From Geobacteraceae bacterium (lineage in GTDB: Bacteria > Desulfobacterota > Desulfuromonadia > Geobacterales > Pseudopelobacteraceae), in the NCBI GenBank assembly GCA_013336525.1, contig JAAXTM010000007.1, forward strand, positions 1 to 64,000: DNA of 64,000 nucleotides, given 5' to 3'. The notes beneath the pieces are model-generated. The model was given only the letters and a program-made list of their open reading frames with translations, searched no databases and was not told the origin of the DNA. The first letter of the stretch is position 1. The number at the start of each line of letters is the position of its first letter. The position numbers were made by a program, and so were the translations under genes. Positions 52,370 through 61,424 of the stretch are shown one piece after another.

Positions 52370-54175
52370 ATGCCACCAATTGATTGCGAAGATCAGGAAC
52401 TGCTTGACGGTTTTCTTGCAGAGACAACCGAGTTACTTGAAAAACTTGACGATGATCTTATTGCTCTTGAGAAGTCTTCCGATGACACCGATTTGATGAA
52501 CCGGATTTTCCGGTCGATTCACACTATCAAGGGTGCCTCAAGCTTCTTGGGATTTGATCTGCTGGTTAAGGTTGCCCATAAAACGGAAGACGTACTGAAC
52601 CGCCTCCGCAAAGGCGAGCTGGTTGTAAATCCTGATATAATGGATGTTATTCTGGAAGCAACTGACCTTGTCAAACTCCTGGTAAGTGACATAAAGGCGG
52701 GGGACATACAGGAACGGGAAACAGAAGGGACCATCAACAAATTACTACCATATCTTTTAGATACCGCTGGAGCCAGGCAAACTGCTGCAACTACATCACC
52801 CGCAACACCTTCACCGGCATCAGACGAATCACCAGCTGTTACAGAAACATTGGGGACAACAGCTGATTCGGAACCAGCCCCGACTGCTGCTGCGGCTCCA
52901 GTTCCTGCACCAAAACCGGCCACTGATGCTGCTCCCAAAAAATCACCAGCTCCCCCTAAGCCGGTAGACGGTAAAGGGGATGACCTTTCCGATAACACCA
53001 CTGTAAGAGTCGATGTAAAACGTCTGGACGACTTGATGAACCAGGTCGGAGAACTCGTACTTGAGCGAAACCGTATGATCCAGATCAACCAGGATTTACA
53101 GCAAAGTGATGTGAATCGGGCCGACTTTAATGAGGAATTTGGCAAACTCACCAAACGGATGAGCTTTGTTACCTCTGAATTGCAGATGCAGGTTCTTAAA
53201 ATGCGTATGATACCGGTTGAGAAGGTATTCAAAAAGTTCCCCCGCATAGTACGCAGCATGTCCCGTGACTTGGGTAAAGAAGTTGAATTACAGATTATCG
53301 GTGAAGAAACTGAACTGGATAGATCGGTAGTTGACGAAATCGGTGATCCACTAATTCACTTGATTCGCAACGCCATGGATCACGGGCTTGAAACCCCTGA
53401 CGAGCGCCTGGCTGCCGGAAAACCACGCGGCGGTACCCTCGTATTGGCCGCCGTACACGAGGGTAATCAGATTATCATCAGTATAAAGGATGACGGCAAC
53501 GGCATAGATCCGGAGCGCGTTGGGCGTAAAGCAATTGAAAAAGGGCTTATTACTGAAGATCAGTTTGCTGCCATGGGGCAGCGGGAGGTCTTTGACCTGC
53601 TTTTCCTGCCAGGTTTTTCTACCAAGGATAAAGCTACTGACCTTTCAGGACGTGGTGTTGGCATGGATGTCGTCAAGACCAACATCAAAAAGCTGAATGG
53701 ACTAATTGAAATAAAGAGCACCAAAGGGGTCGGTTCCGAATTTATTCTTCGACTGCCACTTACGCTGGCTATTATCCAGTCACTGCTGGTTGAAGTTGAG
53801 GGAGAAATCTACTCCGTTCCCCTCTCATCGGTTCTGGAAACAATCCGGGTTGATCAGCGCCAGTTCCACCTGGTTGGTGGTCAGGAAGTTTTGAAACTGC
53901 GAGACATCGTTTTGCCGCTGATCCGGCTGCAGAAAGTTTTCAACGTACAGCAACGCGGTGAAGTAGATGATTTTTGCTATGTCGTGGTTGTCGGTGCTGC
54001 AGAGAAGAGAATGGGTTTAGTCGTTACCCGTTTGGTTGGGCAGCAGGAGGTAGCCATCAAGTCGCTCGGCAACTACCTTGCTAATATCCCCGGCATTGCC
54101 GGTTCCACCATTCTGGGTGATGGACGGGTTGCCCTTATCATTGATCCGGTTGCAATGTCAGAGGTCTGCGAATAA
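52370..54175 (+). CDS. cheA: Chemotaxis histidine kinase CheA without P2 domain
   Basis: A protein of 601 residues. The HPt domain (about 1-110) has phosphorylatable His51 (IHTIKGASSFLGF). A Pro/Ala/Thr-rich linker (about 125-200) follows where many CheA proteins carry the CheY-binding P2 domain, which is missing here. Then come the dimerisation domain (about 215-275), the HATPase domain (about 280-460; NAMDHGLE, DDGNGID, GRGVGMDVV) and a CheW-like regulatory domain (about 465-600). It phosphorylates CheY and CheB. It lies 41 bases after cheW. Confidence 0.95.
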   Translation: MPPIDCEDQELLDGFLAETTELLEKLDDDLIALEKSSDDTDLMNRIFRSIHTIKGASSFLGFDLLVKVAHKTEDVLNRLRKGELVVNPDIMDVILEATDLVKLLVSDIKAGDIQERETEGTINKLLPYLLDTAGARQTAATTSPATPSPASDESPAVTETLGTTADSEPAPTAAAAPVPAPKPATDAAPKKSPAPPKPVDGKGDDLSDNTTVRVDVKRLDDLMNQVGELVLERNRMIQINQDLQQSDVNRADFNEEFGKLTKRMSFVTSELQMQVLKMRMIPVEKVFKKFPRIVRSMSRDLGKEVELQIIGEETELDRSVVDEIGDPLIHLIRNAMDHGLETPDERLAAGKPRGGTLVLAAVHEGNQIIISIKDDGNGIDPERVGRKAIEKGLITEDQFAAMGQREVFDLLFLPGFSTKDKATDLSGRGVGMDVVKTNIKKLNGLIEIKSTKGVGSEFILRLPLTLAIIQSLLVEVEGEIYSVPLSSVLETIRVDQRQFHLVGGQEVLKLRDIVLPLIRLQKVFNVQQRGEVDDFCYVVVVGAAEKRMGLVVTRLVGQQEVAIKSLGNYLANIPGIAGSTILGDGRVALIIDPVAMSEVCE

Positions 54176-54239
54176 CATGTAAACCGCTGAATATATCAAT
54201 GATTGCCTTAACAATGTAATAACGCCCAAGGAGTAAAAA

Positions 54240-55067
54240 GTGGCTATAAACGACAAAGATTTTGAACAGCTCCGTGATTTTATTTACAACATCTGCGGAA
54301 TGTATTTCCACGCCACCAAGAAGTATTTTTTGGAAAGTCGCCTTACGCGCCGCATGGAGGCGACCGGCACTAAGGCCTATCAGGACTATTACCTGCTGCT
54401 TAAGTCACCGCGCGGTTCAGAAGAATTAAAGTTTTTAATGGATGAAATTACCACAAATGAAACATATTTTTTCCGCAATGTCCCTCAGCTAGCGGCCCTT
54501 GAAAACAAGCTGCTGCCAGAAATTGTTGAAGCTAAAAACAAAATGGGATTCCGGAAACTGCGGATCTGGAGCGCCGCTTCATCCTCTGGGGAAGAAGCCT
54601 ATACAATGGCGATGATCCTTCTTGAAAAACGGGCAACACTTCTTAAAGACTGGATCATTGAAATAGTCGGCACTGACATCAATGAAACTGTTATTGCTCA
54701 GGCAAAGGAAGGGATTTACAACGCCTATTCGGTTCGGAACATCCCTGAAGCGTATAAACGCAAATATATTCGTGAGGACAATGGTAAATTTATCCTGTCT
54801 CCTGAAGTTAAAAAGTTCGTTACCTTCAACAAGCTCAACCTGTATGAAGACTCTAAGATGATTTTTATGAAGAGCTTTGATTTCATCTTCTGCGCCAATG
54901 TCCTGATCTATTTTGACACCGCTTCAAAATCAAAAGTTGTTCAGCACTTTTACAATAACCTGCAGCCTTACGGTTATTTCTTTGTCGGCCAGTCGGAATC
55001 ACTACATGGCGTCAACGACAAATTCAAGACGGTTCACTTCCCCGGTGGTTTTGGCTACAAAAAATAG
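54240..55067 (+). CDS. cheR: Chemoreceptor methyltransferase CheR
   Basis: An enzyme of 275 residues that methylates receptor glutamates using SAM. It has an N-terminal helical domain (about 1-75) with a YYLLLKSPRGSEELKFLMDEITTNETYFFR substrate region, and the SAM-binding fold (about 95-270) with IWSAASSSGEEAYTMAMIL. The GTG at 54240 follows AAGGAG with five bases between. It lies between cheA and the HDOD gene. Confidence 0.93.
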   Translation: MAINDKDFEQLRDFIYNICGMYFHATKKYFLESRLTRRMEATGTKAYQDYYLLLKSPRGSEELKFLMDEITTNETYFFRNVPQLAALENKLLPEIVEAKNKMGFRKLRIWSAASSSGEEAYTMAMILLEKRATLLKDWIIEIVGTDINETVIAQAKEGIYNAYSVRNIPEAYKRKYIREDNGKFILSPEVKKFVTFNKLNLYEDSKMIFMKSFDFIFCANVLIYFDTASKSKVVQHFYNNLQPYGYFFVGQSESLHGVNDKFKTVHFPGGFGYKK

Positions 55068-55085
55068 TCAGAGAGGTTTTATTGT

Positions 55086-55979
55086 ATGGATAAAAATCAG
55101 ATGTTGGAGCGGGCCGAGATATTGGTTGGGGCTGTTGATGATCTTCCCACCATTCCGATTGTGGCAACCAAAGTGTTGCTTCTGCTTGACAACCCTGATG
55201 TCAGCGTCGAAGAGGTAGCTGATTTAATGTTGTCAGATCAGGTTATGACCGCGCGGGTCATGAAACTGATCAACTCGCCTGTCTACAAACCAACACAGGA
55301 AATCACTTCCCTGAAAAGAGCTCTGGTATACCTCGGGTTGCGTCATGTTCGCGAACTGGCGTTAACAACCTCTGTTATCAGTGCGTTTGACGGAACAACG
55401 GGAGCACTTGAGCTTAATGCGTTCTGGGAGCACTCCTTCGGGGTCGGCATGGTATCTAAGATTATCGCCCAGAAGATCGGCTATCAAGACTTGGAAAAAG
55501 CTTATATTGCCGGAATCATTCATGATCTAGGCGAAGTTTTTTTAAGCAACTTCCTTCGTGAACCATTTTTAGAAGTGCTGGACTATATCAAAGCCCACCC
55601 GGTAAAACTTGTCGATGCGGAAGCTGAACTGCTCGGCACGACCCACTGTGAAATAGGTCTCAGTATGGCGCGTAAGTGGAATTTCCCTGACGCCTACTGT
55701 GATGTGATAGCCTATCACCACAACCCGGGCGAGGCCACCGTAGACCCTATCCTGTGCGCTATCGTAAACCTGGCAGATCTGTTCTGCACGGTTCGTGAAT
55801 TGAACTACGGCGGCCGTGAATGGATCAGCTTCAACTTGAGTGATGAGGAAGCATGGACTATCCTGAAAAAGGAATCCCCGGCATTCGCAGAGATGGATGT
55901 AGAACGTTTCTGTTACGAGCTGGATGATGCCGTTCCTGATGTTAAAGAACTGGTTTCATCCATATTTTCATCAACCTGA
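55086..55979 (+). CDS. HDOD-domain protein in chemotaxis operon
   Basis: A protein of 297 residues with one HDOD domain (about 15-215), related to HD hydrolases: IPIVATKVLLLLDNPDVSVEEVADLMLSDQVMTARVMKLINS, then AYIAGIIHDLGEVFL. The HD pair is present (IIHDLGE), but catalysis is usually lost in HDOD proteins, so a signalling or scaffold role is likely. It is encoded 18 bases after cheR and 77 bases before cheB. Confidence 0.88.
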   Translation: MDKNQMLERAEILVGAVDDLPTIPIVATKVLLLLDNPDVSVEEVADLMLSDQVMTARVMKLINSPVYKPTQEITSLKRALVYLGLRHVRELALTTSVISAFDGTTGALELNAFWEHSFGVGMVSKIIAQKIGYQDLEKAYIAGIIHDLGEVFLSNFLREPFLEVLDYIKAHPVKLVDAEAELLGTTHCEIGLSMARKWNFPDAYCDVIAYHHNPGEATVDPILCAIVNLADLFCTVRELNYGGREWISFNLSDEEAWTILKKESPAFAEMDVERFCYELDDAVPDVKELVSSIFSST

Positions 55980-56056
55980 TCTAAAGAAGCAGAATAAACA
56001 TGAAAGAATCAATAGCACCTTAGTTGGTCGCTACTTAACTAAAAGGCGAAACCCTG

Positions 56057-57145
56057 ATGATAATACCGCAGCAAACAAAGACCAGAATTCTGATCGTTGA
56101 TGACTCATCTTTCATGCGAATGGCCATCCGCAGCGTTCTATCTAAAGATCCATCATTTGATATCGTCGGAACAGCTGCAGATGGAATGGAAGGTGTAGAA
56201 AAAGCAATCGCTCTCAAACCTGATCTCATCACAATGGATGTCGAGATGCCGCGCATGGACGGTATCGCTGCCCTGAAGCAGATCATGGCCAAGGCGCCGA
56301 CAAAAATCATTATGGTTTCAACTTTGACGAATGAAGGTGCCAAGTCGACATTTGAAGCACTTGATGCCGGAGCAATCGATTATATTCCAAAAAATGTTAC
56401 CGACTCGTCAGATGCCCAGAATATTTTCAAACAGGAGCTGATTCGCAAGATCAAAGAGGCAATTGCATCGCGCATACATCGTATGCCAAGCGGAGCATCA
56501 ACATCATTGCGTCCTGCGGCCCCTGCTATCCCGGCGCCACAAAGGCCGACATCGTCAAAGTTCCTTGGTAAAAAGATTCAGTACGTCGGCATAGGTGCTT
56601 CAACCGGCGGGCCGGTTGCCCTGCAGGAAGTCCTCTCACGTATTCCGGTTAATTTTCCCTACGGCATCATTGTTGGCATCCACATGCCAAAAGCGTTTAC
56701 CGGACCTTATGCGGACCGACTCAATGCCAAATGCTCAATGACCATCCGCGAAGCTGTTGACGGTGACATCCTTAAACCTGGACTCGCACTGATAGCGCCG
56801 GGAGGCATGCATACAACTCTGGTTCGTCATGGAAGTAACATCGTAGTACGAACTCAGCCCACCAGTGCATATCCACAATACGTCTACATTCCTTCGGTCG
56901 ACCTGATGATGTCAAGTATGGCCGAAGCAACCGGCGGATCAATGCTGGGTGTCATTTTGACCGGAATGGGCAGCGATGGATTCAAGGGAATGCAGTTGCT
57001 CAAACAGAAGGGCGGAGTTACTATTGCACAGGATGAAGCTACCTCGACCATTTACGGCATGCCGAAAGCCTGTGTTGACGGCGGTGTAGCTGATGAAGTG
57101 CTGCCGCTGGGACAGATAGGTTTTGAAATATCCAAGTTTATGTAA
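56057..57145 (+). CDS. cheB: Chemoreceptor methylesterase CheB
   Basis: A protein of 362 residues with an N-terminal receiver domain (about 9-130; phospho-acceptor in LITMDVEMPRMDG) and a C-terminal methylesterase domain (about 175-360). The Ser-His-Asp triad is recognisable in GIGASTGGPVALQEV (Ser), VGIHMPKAFTGPYADRL (His) and LTGMGSDGFKGM (Asp). It removes methyl groups and opposes CheR. It is the last gene of the che cluster. Confidence 0.95.
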   Translation: MIIPQQTKTRILIVDDSSFMRMAIRSVLSKDPSFDIVGTAADGMEGVEKAIALKPDLITMDVEMPRMDGIAALKQIMAKAPTKIIMVSTLTNEGAKSTFEALDAGAIDYIPKNVTDSSDAQNIFKQELIRKIKEAIASRIHRMPSGASTSLRPAAPAIPAPQRPTSSKFLGKKIQYVGIGASTGGPVALQEVLSRIPVNFPYGIIVGIHMPKAFTGPYADRLNAKCSMTIREAVDGDILKPGLALIAPGGMHTTLVRHGSNIVVRTQPTSAYPQYVYIPSVDLMMSSMAEATGGSMLGVILTGMGSDGFKGMQLLKQKGGVTIAQDEATSTIYGMPKACVDGGVADEVLPLGQIGFEISKFM

Positions 57146-57177
57146 ACAGCTGGGATTAATATCTATAGAGTACAGCA

Positions 57178-57202
57178 AAGGGCGTCCGGCAAGGTCGCCC
57201 TT
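57178..57202 (+). terminator. Weak terminator-like hairpin after cheB
   Basis: AAGGGCG (57178-57184) and CGCCCTT (57196-57202) form a perfect seven-pair stem with an eleven-base loop. The T-tract is short and interrupted (CCGCGTTTAGCG). It lies 33 bases after cheB. Confidence 0.4.
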
Positions 57203-57208
57203 CCGCGT

Positions 57209-57421
57209 TTAGCGTACGGCGTACACAACGAGACCTGTTTCTGACACTTCAACCCGGCAGTTTGAAAACCCTCGGCGCTTGAGGCGGAACATGATGAGCG
57301 GGGCGACCAGAGGGTGAACACCGGACAAAGTTTGCGGGAAATGGGTGTATGACATACCCATAAGCACGCTTACTGTCTCCCTAAGATTGATTGAATGTTT
57401 TTGTTTCACTGATTTATTCAT
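57209..57421 (-). CDS. Small hypothetical protein after prfC
   Basis: A possible protein of 70 residues beginning 13 bases after the prfC stop. The C-terminal half (MFRLKRRGFSNCRVEVSETGLVVYAVR) reads as protein-like, with one Cys and a short beta-type strand pattern. There is no good ribosome site, no signal and no recognised family. It could be a non-coding frame; an internal ATG at about residue 23 is a possible alternative start. Confidence 0.3.
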   Translation of the reverse strand: MNKSVKQKHSINLRETVSVLMGMSYTHFPQTLSGVHPLVAPLIMFRLKRRGFSNCRVEVSETGLVVYAVR

Positions 57422-57434
57422 ACACTTAGTTAGC

Positions 57435-59018
57435 TTAACTGTGCTCGCTAGTTTCGTGAAACTCCAACATCTTCCAGCTTTCAGTGGTATTATCCAAGCG
57501 CCATTGACTGCCAGCCATGTAGGTCAACTTGCCTTCGCCATCAATATAGACGTGCATGGCCTCTTTCTTCTCAAAATCTTCGATACTTTTCTTATCGCCT
57601 GTTACCCAGCGAGCCGTGACGTAACTGACCGGCTCAAAGGCTACTTTAACACTATATTCGTGTTCCAGACGATGCATTACCACATCAAACTGTAGCAGAC
57701 CGACCGCCCCAATAACCCAGTCCGACCCCATCAACGGTTTGAATACCTGAGTTGCCCCCTCTTCGGCCAATTGCACCAACCCCTTTTCGAGAGCCTTTGA
57801 CTTCATCGGGTTCAGAAGCCTCACTTTGCGAAAGTGTTCAGGGGCAAAGCTGGGGATTCCGGTAAATTTGAGGTCCTCACCAATGGTGAAGGTATCGCCG
57901 ATTTTGATAGTGCCGTGGTTATGAATGCCTATGATATCACCTGGCCAGGCTTCTTCCACATTTGTGCGATCCTGGGCCATAAATATTGTTGCGTTTGCAA
58001 TCTGGACATCACGTCCGAGACGGACATGACGAACCTTCATACCACGAGTAAACTTTCCGGAACAAATCCGGAAGAACGCGATCCGGTCACGGTGAGCAGG
58101 GTCCATATTTGCCTGGATCTTGAAGGTAAAACCGCTAAAGGGCTCTTCGTATGGAGAGACAGTGCGAGTGGATGTTTCGCGCGGCAACGGGTGCGGCGCA
58201 TACTGGACAAAAGCATCCAGTAACTGCTGAACACCAAAGGTATTGATGGCACTGCCAAAAAAAACCGGTGTCTGACGCCCGGCCAGGTACGCAGACATAT
58301 CGAAGGGATGAGCAGCACCCTCCAGCAGCTCTATGTCGTTCCTCAACTCTTCAACCTGACTCCCCAGCAGCTCATCCAGGCGTGGATCATCCAGACCATT
58401 GACCGTTATAATTTCTCCGGTACCGTTATCCGCCTCAGCGTCGAAAAAAATAAGCTCTTTGGTGTACAGATGATAGGTGCCTCTGAACCGCTTGCCCATA
58501 CCGATTGGCCACGTAATCGGAGCCGTCTGCATATGAAGGTTTTTTTCAATATCATCAAGAAGGTCGAGTGGTTCCTGCCCTTCACGATCAAGCTTATTCA
58601 TAAAAGTCATAATCGGGGTGTGGCGAAGACGGCAGACCTCCAGCAGTTTTTTGGTCTGACTCTCAACACCTTTAACCGAGTCTATCACCATAAGCACAGA
58701 GTCTACTGCCGTCAAAACACGATAAGTGTCTTCAGAAAAATCGTTGTGACCAGGAGTATCAAGCAAATTGATTTCGCATTCGTCGTAGGTAAACTTCATA
58801 ACTGATGAAGTAACTGAAATGCCCCTCTGTTTTTCTAACTCCATCCAGTCTGATGTTGCATGACGGGCACTCTTTCTGGCACGCACCTCACCAGCCTGCT
58901 GAATCGCACCTCCAAATAGCAGCAATTTTTCAGTGATGGTTGTTTTGCCTGCGTCAGGGTGACTAATGATGGCAAAAGTACGTCGTTTCTCAACTTCCTT
59001 CTGGTTGAACAGTTCCAC
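57435..59018 (-). CDS. prfC: Peptide chain release factor 3
   Basis: A translation GTPase of 527 residues that recycles RF1 and RF2 after termination. It has G1 SHPDAGKTT (about 20-28), switch I ([10 protein letters not shown]), G3 DTPGHNDF, G4 MNKLDRE and the RF3-specific central and C-terminal domains. The length matches RF3 (about 529). It is the first gene of its strand segment; no operon partner other than the small downstream frame. Confidence 0.96.
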   Translation of the reverse strand: MELFNQKEVEKRRTFAIISHPDAGKTTITEKLLLFGGAIQQAGEVRARKSARHATSDWMELEKQRGISVTSSVMKFTYDECEINLLDTPGHNDFSEDTYRVLTAVDSVLMVIDSVKGVESQTKKLLEVCRLRHTPIMTFMNKLDREGQEPLDLLDDIEKNLHMQTAPITWPIGMGKRFRGTYHLYTKELIFFDAEADNGTGEIITVNGLDDPRLDELLGSQVEELRNDIELLEGAAHPFDMSAYLAGRQTPVFFGSAINTFGVQQLLDAFVQYAPHPLPRETSTRTVSPYEEPFSGFTFKIQANMDPAHRDRIAFFRICSGKFTRGMKVRHVRLGRDVQIANATIFMAQDRTNVEEAWPGDIIGIHNHGTIKIGDTFTIGEDLKFTGIPSFAPEHFRKVRLLNPMKSKALEKGLVQLAEEGATQVFKPLMGSDWVIGAVGLLQFDVVMHRLEHEYSVKVAFEPVSYVTARWVTGDKKSIEDFEKKEAMHVYIDGEGKLTYMAGSQWRLDNTTESWKMLEFHETSEHS

Positions 59019-59140
59019 GGGATGTAACTCCTTTTGTTACAATATAAAATTTCGTGATAGCACTTATCTCAGTTTATGCGGAATAGGCAAGAGAAAGGCG
59101 GGGCAAGCCCGCCTGAAATCAAAAGAATGAACTTTATTGA

Positions 59141-59587
59141 TTATGAGCGGAACACTAGTCGGTCAAGGCACCACCTGCCACCACCAGCTATCATCAGATA
59201 AAGGGCTATACCCAACAGAGCGATATTGTACTCGACCCCCTGCCCGCGACCGGCAACGCAATTAATGTTAAGAAAAAAACCGTGGGCCCAGTGAACCTTA
59301 TAGATGGCTACAAGCATGACCACTGAAATGCCGGCAGCCGAGAGACGCGTCAGAAAACCGGAGAGAACTCCAAAACCACCGCCAAATTCAGCAATAATTG
59401 CCAACAGTGTAAAAATAGGTGGAATCCCGATTTTTATTTCAAACAACTTAAAAGTTCCTGTCAATCCCTGGCCACCAAAAAGGCCCAACAACTTTTGAGA
59501 ACCGTGAGCCATGAAAATGAGCCCGAGCGGGATACGGAGCATCATTGGAGCAATCAAATCAGTTGCGTCAAAACTTCCCTTAGCCAT
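59141..59587 (-). CDS. DoxX-family membrane protein
   Basis: A protein of 148 residues with four hydrophobic helices (about 12-33, 50-75, 78-100 and 115-140) and the family start LRIPLGLIFMAHGSQKLLGLFGG. DoxX-type proteins are small inner-membrane proteins, often linked to redox or stress functions; the role here is unknown. The ATG at 59587 has GGAGGT five bases upstream; a longer frame from 59668 lacks such a site. Confidence 0.85.
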   Translation of the reverse strand: MAKGSFDATDLIAPMMLRIPLGLIFMAHGSQKLLGLFGGQGLTGTFKLFEIKIGIPPIFTLLAIIAEFGGGFGVLSGFLTRLSAAGISVVMLVAIYKVHWAHGFFLNINCVAGRGQGVEYNIALLGIALYLMIAGGGRWCLDRLVFRS

Positions 59588-59643
59588 GCTAGACCTCCAC
59601 CTTCTCCCTATGCAGCAATCTATAATTACGAACTGATAACATT

Positions 59644-59820
59644 TTATCTCAATCGCTTTGCAACACACATAACATCGTATGGATTGCCTCTATAATCACG
59701 AAGATAAGTATAATTCATCCCCGCAGCCGTACAAGCATCGATTTTGTTTTTCAGCTCTTCTTCGTTTACTTTTGTACAACCGGTCAAAAAAGTGAGCAAA
59801 AGAAAAAGTGTAATCCTCAT
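59644..59820 (-). CDS. Small lipoprotein of 58 residues
   Basis: A protein of 58 residues starting at the ATG at 59820, seven bases after GAGGAGG. The N-terminus MRITLFLLLTFLTGC is a lipoprotein signal with lipobox LTGC (Cys15). The mature part is about 44 residues with two further cysteines (Cys30, Cys52) and a Tyr-Asp-Tyr-rich centre (MNYTYLRDYRGNPYDVMCV). It begins just upstream of doxX on the same strand, so the two may be co-transcribed. Function unknown. Confidence 0.72.
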   Translation of the reverse strand: MRITLFLLLTFLTGCTKVNEEELKNKIDACTAAGMNYTYLRDYRGNPYDVMCVAKRLR

Positions 59821-60143
59821 CTGTCCTCCTCAAAGATGTTCTTAAACCTAGTGTTTTAGATACACATCAAACAAAGAGATGAAAACAGCATGGCCCAACG
59901 AGGTACTTAATGAAGGGGAAAAGCTTATTTAAAGAACCATTTCAGTCAAAGCAACTGTCAGTTGACCCATTAAATACAGCTTGGCATAATCCCATAAGAA
60001 GCTCAATTATACAATTGATTTAATATACCATTGCCATATATTTTCACTGCGAACCAGACAGAGAAGTGAATAATTTTAGTTCAATCCGCCCTTGCAAAAA
60101 CAACTAAAAGCAACTCAACAGCAATCACCTAAGGAGTCTTCAA
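59821..60143. other. A+T-rich intergenic region
   Basis: A 323-base stretch with no recognised gene. It separates the doxX/lipoprotein pair from the divergent leader ORF and lysR. The region is A+T-rich and should hold promoters for both sides; no palindromic operator or confident -10/-35 pair was identified. Confidence 0.4.
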
Positions 60144-60200
60144 ATGTTTAATAATGAATCAAATAAATTGACATTAATATTGGCAGTTTGTTATATTTAA
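60144..60200 (+). CDS. Possible 18-codon leader peptide upstream of lysR
   Basis: An ATG at 60144 follows AAGGAG (60131-60136) at the ideal seven-base spacing and reads 18 codons (MFNNESNKLTLILAVCYI) to a TAA at 60198-60200. The lysR GTG begins 36 bases later. The ribosome site is better than that of lysR itself. This could be a translated leader that tunes lysR expression, or a chance reading frame. Nothing is known of it. Confidence 0.35.
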   Translation: MFNNESNKLTLILAVCYI

Positions 60201-60236
60201 CGGTCTTTTAGTTGGAGCTGCAGACGGGGTGGGCAG

Positions 60237-61145
60237 GTGGAAACACGTTACCTAAAGACATTCAAAGTAGTGCTGGATATGGGGAGCTTTTCTCTTGCCG
60301 CTAAAGAGCTTTGCATAACTCAGTCGGCAGTATCCCAGCGTATAAAAGTTCTTGAGAGTCACTATGGATGTCAACTGATAGACCGTTCTGCCGTTGTTCT
60401 TAAGCCAACTCCTCCCGGAGTGAAGGTTCTCGCCAGGGCAAACATGATATTGACTGCTGTCCGTGACATTGAAGAAGCTGTAAACAATTTAGGAAAAAAG
60501 TCCGAATTTATAATAGGATTTACGCCGACATTCGGTTTTGTTTTCTTGCCGAATGTTTTGGATTTATTCCTGGGCAGGAACTCTCCTGAAATAAATATCA
60601 GATTCATATCTCAACAACCAGAACAATTAATCCAGGAACTTATAGAAAAAAAACTCGATGTTATTGTTATTGAGCACTGCAATGAAATAACTAATGACAA
60701 TATTGCGATCTTTCCTCTGCCAAAGGATGAGATGGTTATGATTTCATCACCATCACTAGGGATTACAGCCGGGGAAACCAGGCTGGAAGTTTTTTTTAAA
60801 CAGAGACTCATATCACGAGGAGAAGTATGCAGCTCACGCCATCTTCTCAATAACAACTTAAGCAGGACCGGAAATTCTGTAAAAAATTTCAGGGGCATGA
60901 TTACCCACGACCACATCAAGTGCTTAATACAATCAACCATGCAGGGGCAAGGTGTCGCCTTTGTATCCAGATCTCTCGTCAATGACCACATTTCTAAGGG
61001 AGATCTCTGTGAACACATTATTCCTGAGTTTAGCAACACACGTTCACGCACATTAGCCTGCAATCAGAGCCGGGTTAACGACCCTTTAATCAAAGATTTT
61101 GTTGAATCCGTCTTTCAGACTTTTAACCTGAAGTCACCTTTTTAA
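60237..61145 (+). CDS. LysR-family transcriptional regulator
   Basis: A protein of 302 residues with the LysR winged helix (about 1-62: TRYLKTFKVVLDMGSFSLAAKELCITQSAVSQRIKVLESHYGCQLIDRS) and an effector-binding domain (about 90-295) with IIGFTPTFGFVFLPNVLDLFL. The GTG start at 60237 is preceded by GGGGT. Its neighbours are a selenocysteine-tRNA-like element and selB, which fits the group of LysR proteins linked to selenium metabolism; this is inference from context. The inducer is unknown. Confidence 0.85.
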   Translation: METRYLKTFKVVLDMGSFSLAAKELCITQSAVSQRIKVLESHYGCQLIDRSAVVLKPTPPGVKVLARANMILTAVRDIEEAVNNLGKKSEFIIGFTPTFGFVFLPNVLDLFLGRNSPEINIRFISQQPEQLIQELIEKKLDVIVIEHCNEITNDNIAIFPLPKDEMVMISSPSLGITAGETRLEVFFKQRLISRGEVCSSRHLLNNNLSRTGNSVKNFRGMITHDHIKCLIQSTMQGQGVAFVSRSLVNDHISKGDLCEHIIPEFSNTRSRTLACNQSRVNDPLIKDFVESVFQTFNLKSPF

Positions 61146-61198
61146 ACTCCTCAAAGTTGTGTTATCATCTAAACCTGTTTAGCACATAGACCTGCTGT

Positions 61199-61296
61199 GG
61201 AAGGACCTCCGTCGCTGGCGGGCGACCTAGTCTTCAAAACCAGAGGGGTGGACGAGAAATTTCACGATTTTTTTCAATTCCCATGTGCTTCAGCTA
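61199..61296 (+). pseudogene. selC: Degenerate selenocysteine tRNA-like element (selC)
   Basis: A 98-base element with tRNA-Sec layout. 5' acceptor strand GGAAGGAC (61199-61206); D-arm GTCGC/GCGAC (61211-61215 with 61222-61226); anticodon arm CTAGT/ACCAG (61227-61231 with 61239-61243) around loop CTTCAAA, giving anticodon TCA (61234-61236); and a variable stem GTGGA/TTCAC (61248-61252 with 61261-61265). The T-loop TTCAATT is at 61273-61279 and the 3' acceptor GTGCTTCA, followed by GCTA, is at 61285-61296. Defects: two mismatches in the eight-base acceptor stem, one A-C mismatch in the anticodon stem, and a T-stem replaced on its 5' side by a run of T. It may be a pseudogene or a strongly altered tRNA. 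Confidence 0.55.
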
Positions 61297-61424
61297 TTTT
61301 AATACTATTGTCAGTTCCCTGGCATGGAGGTATGCGTGATATATTGTAACAAACATGAAGTTCTTCCGAAACAATACGGACATTGCTCCGGTGTCAATCC
61401 CAGCACATACAAAGCATATCAATC

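Noticed and set aside
52519-53259. A 246-codon minus-strand frame inside cheA
   Set aside because: It is antisense to a well-recognised CheA gene and reflects its codon bias.
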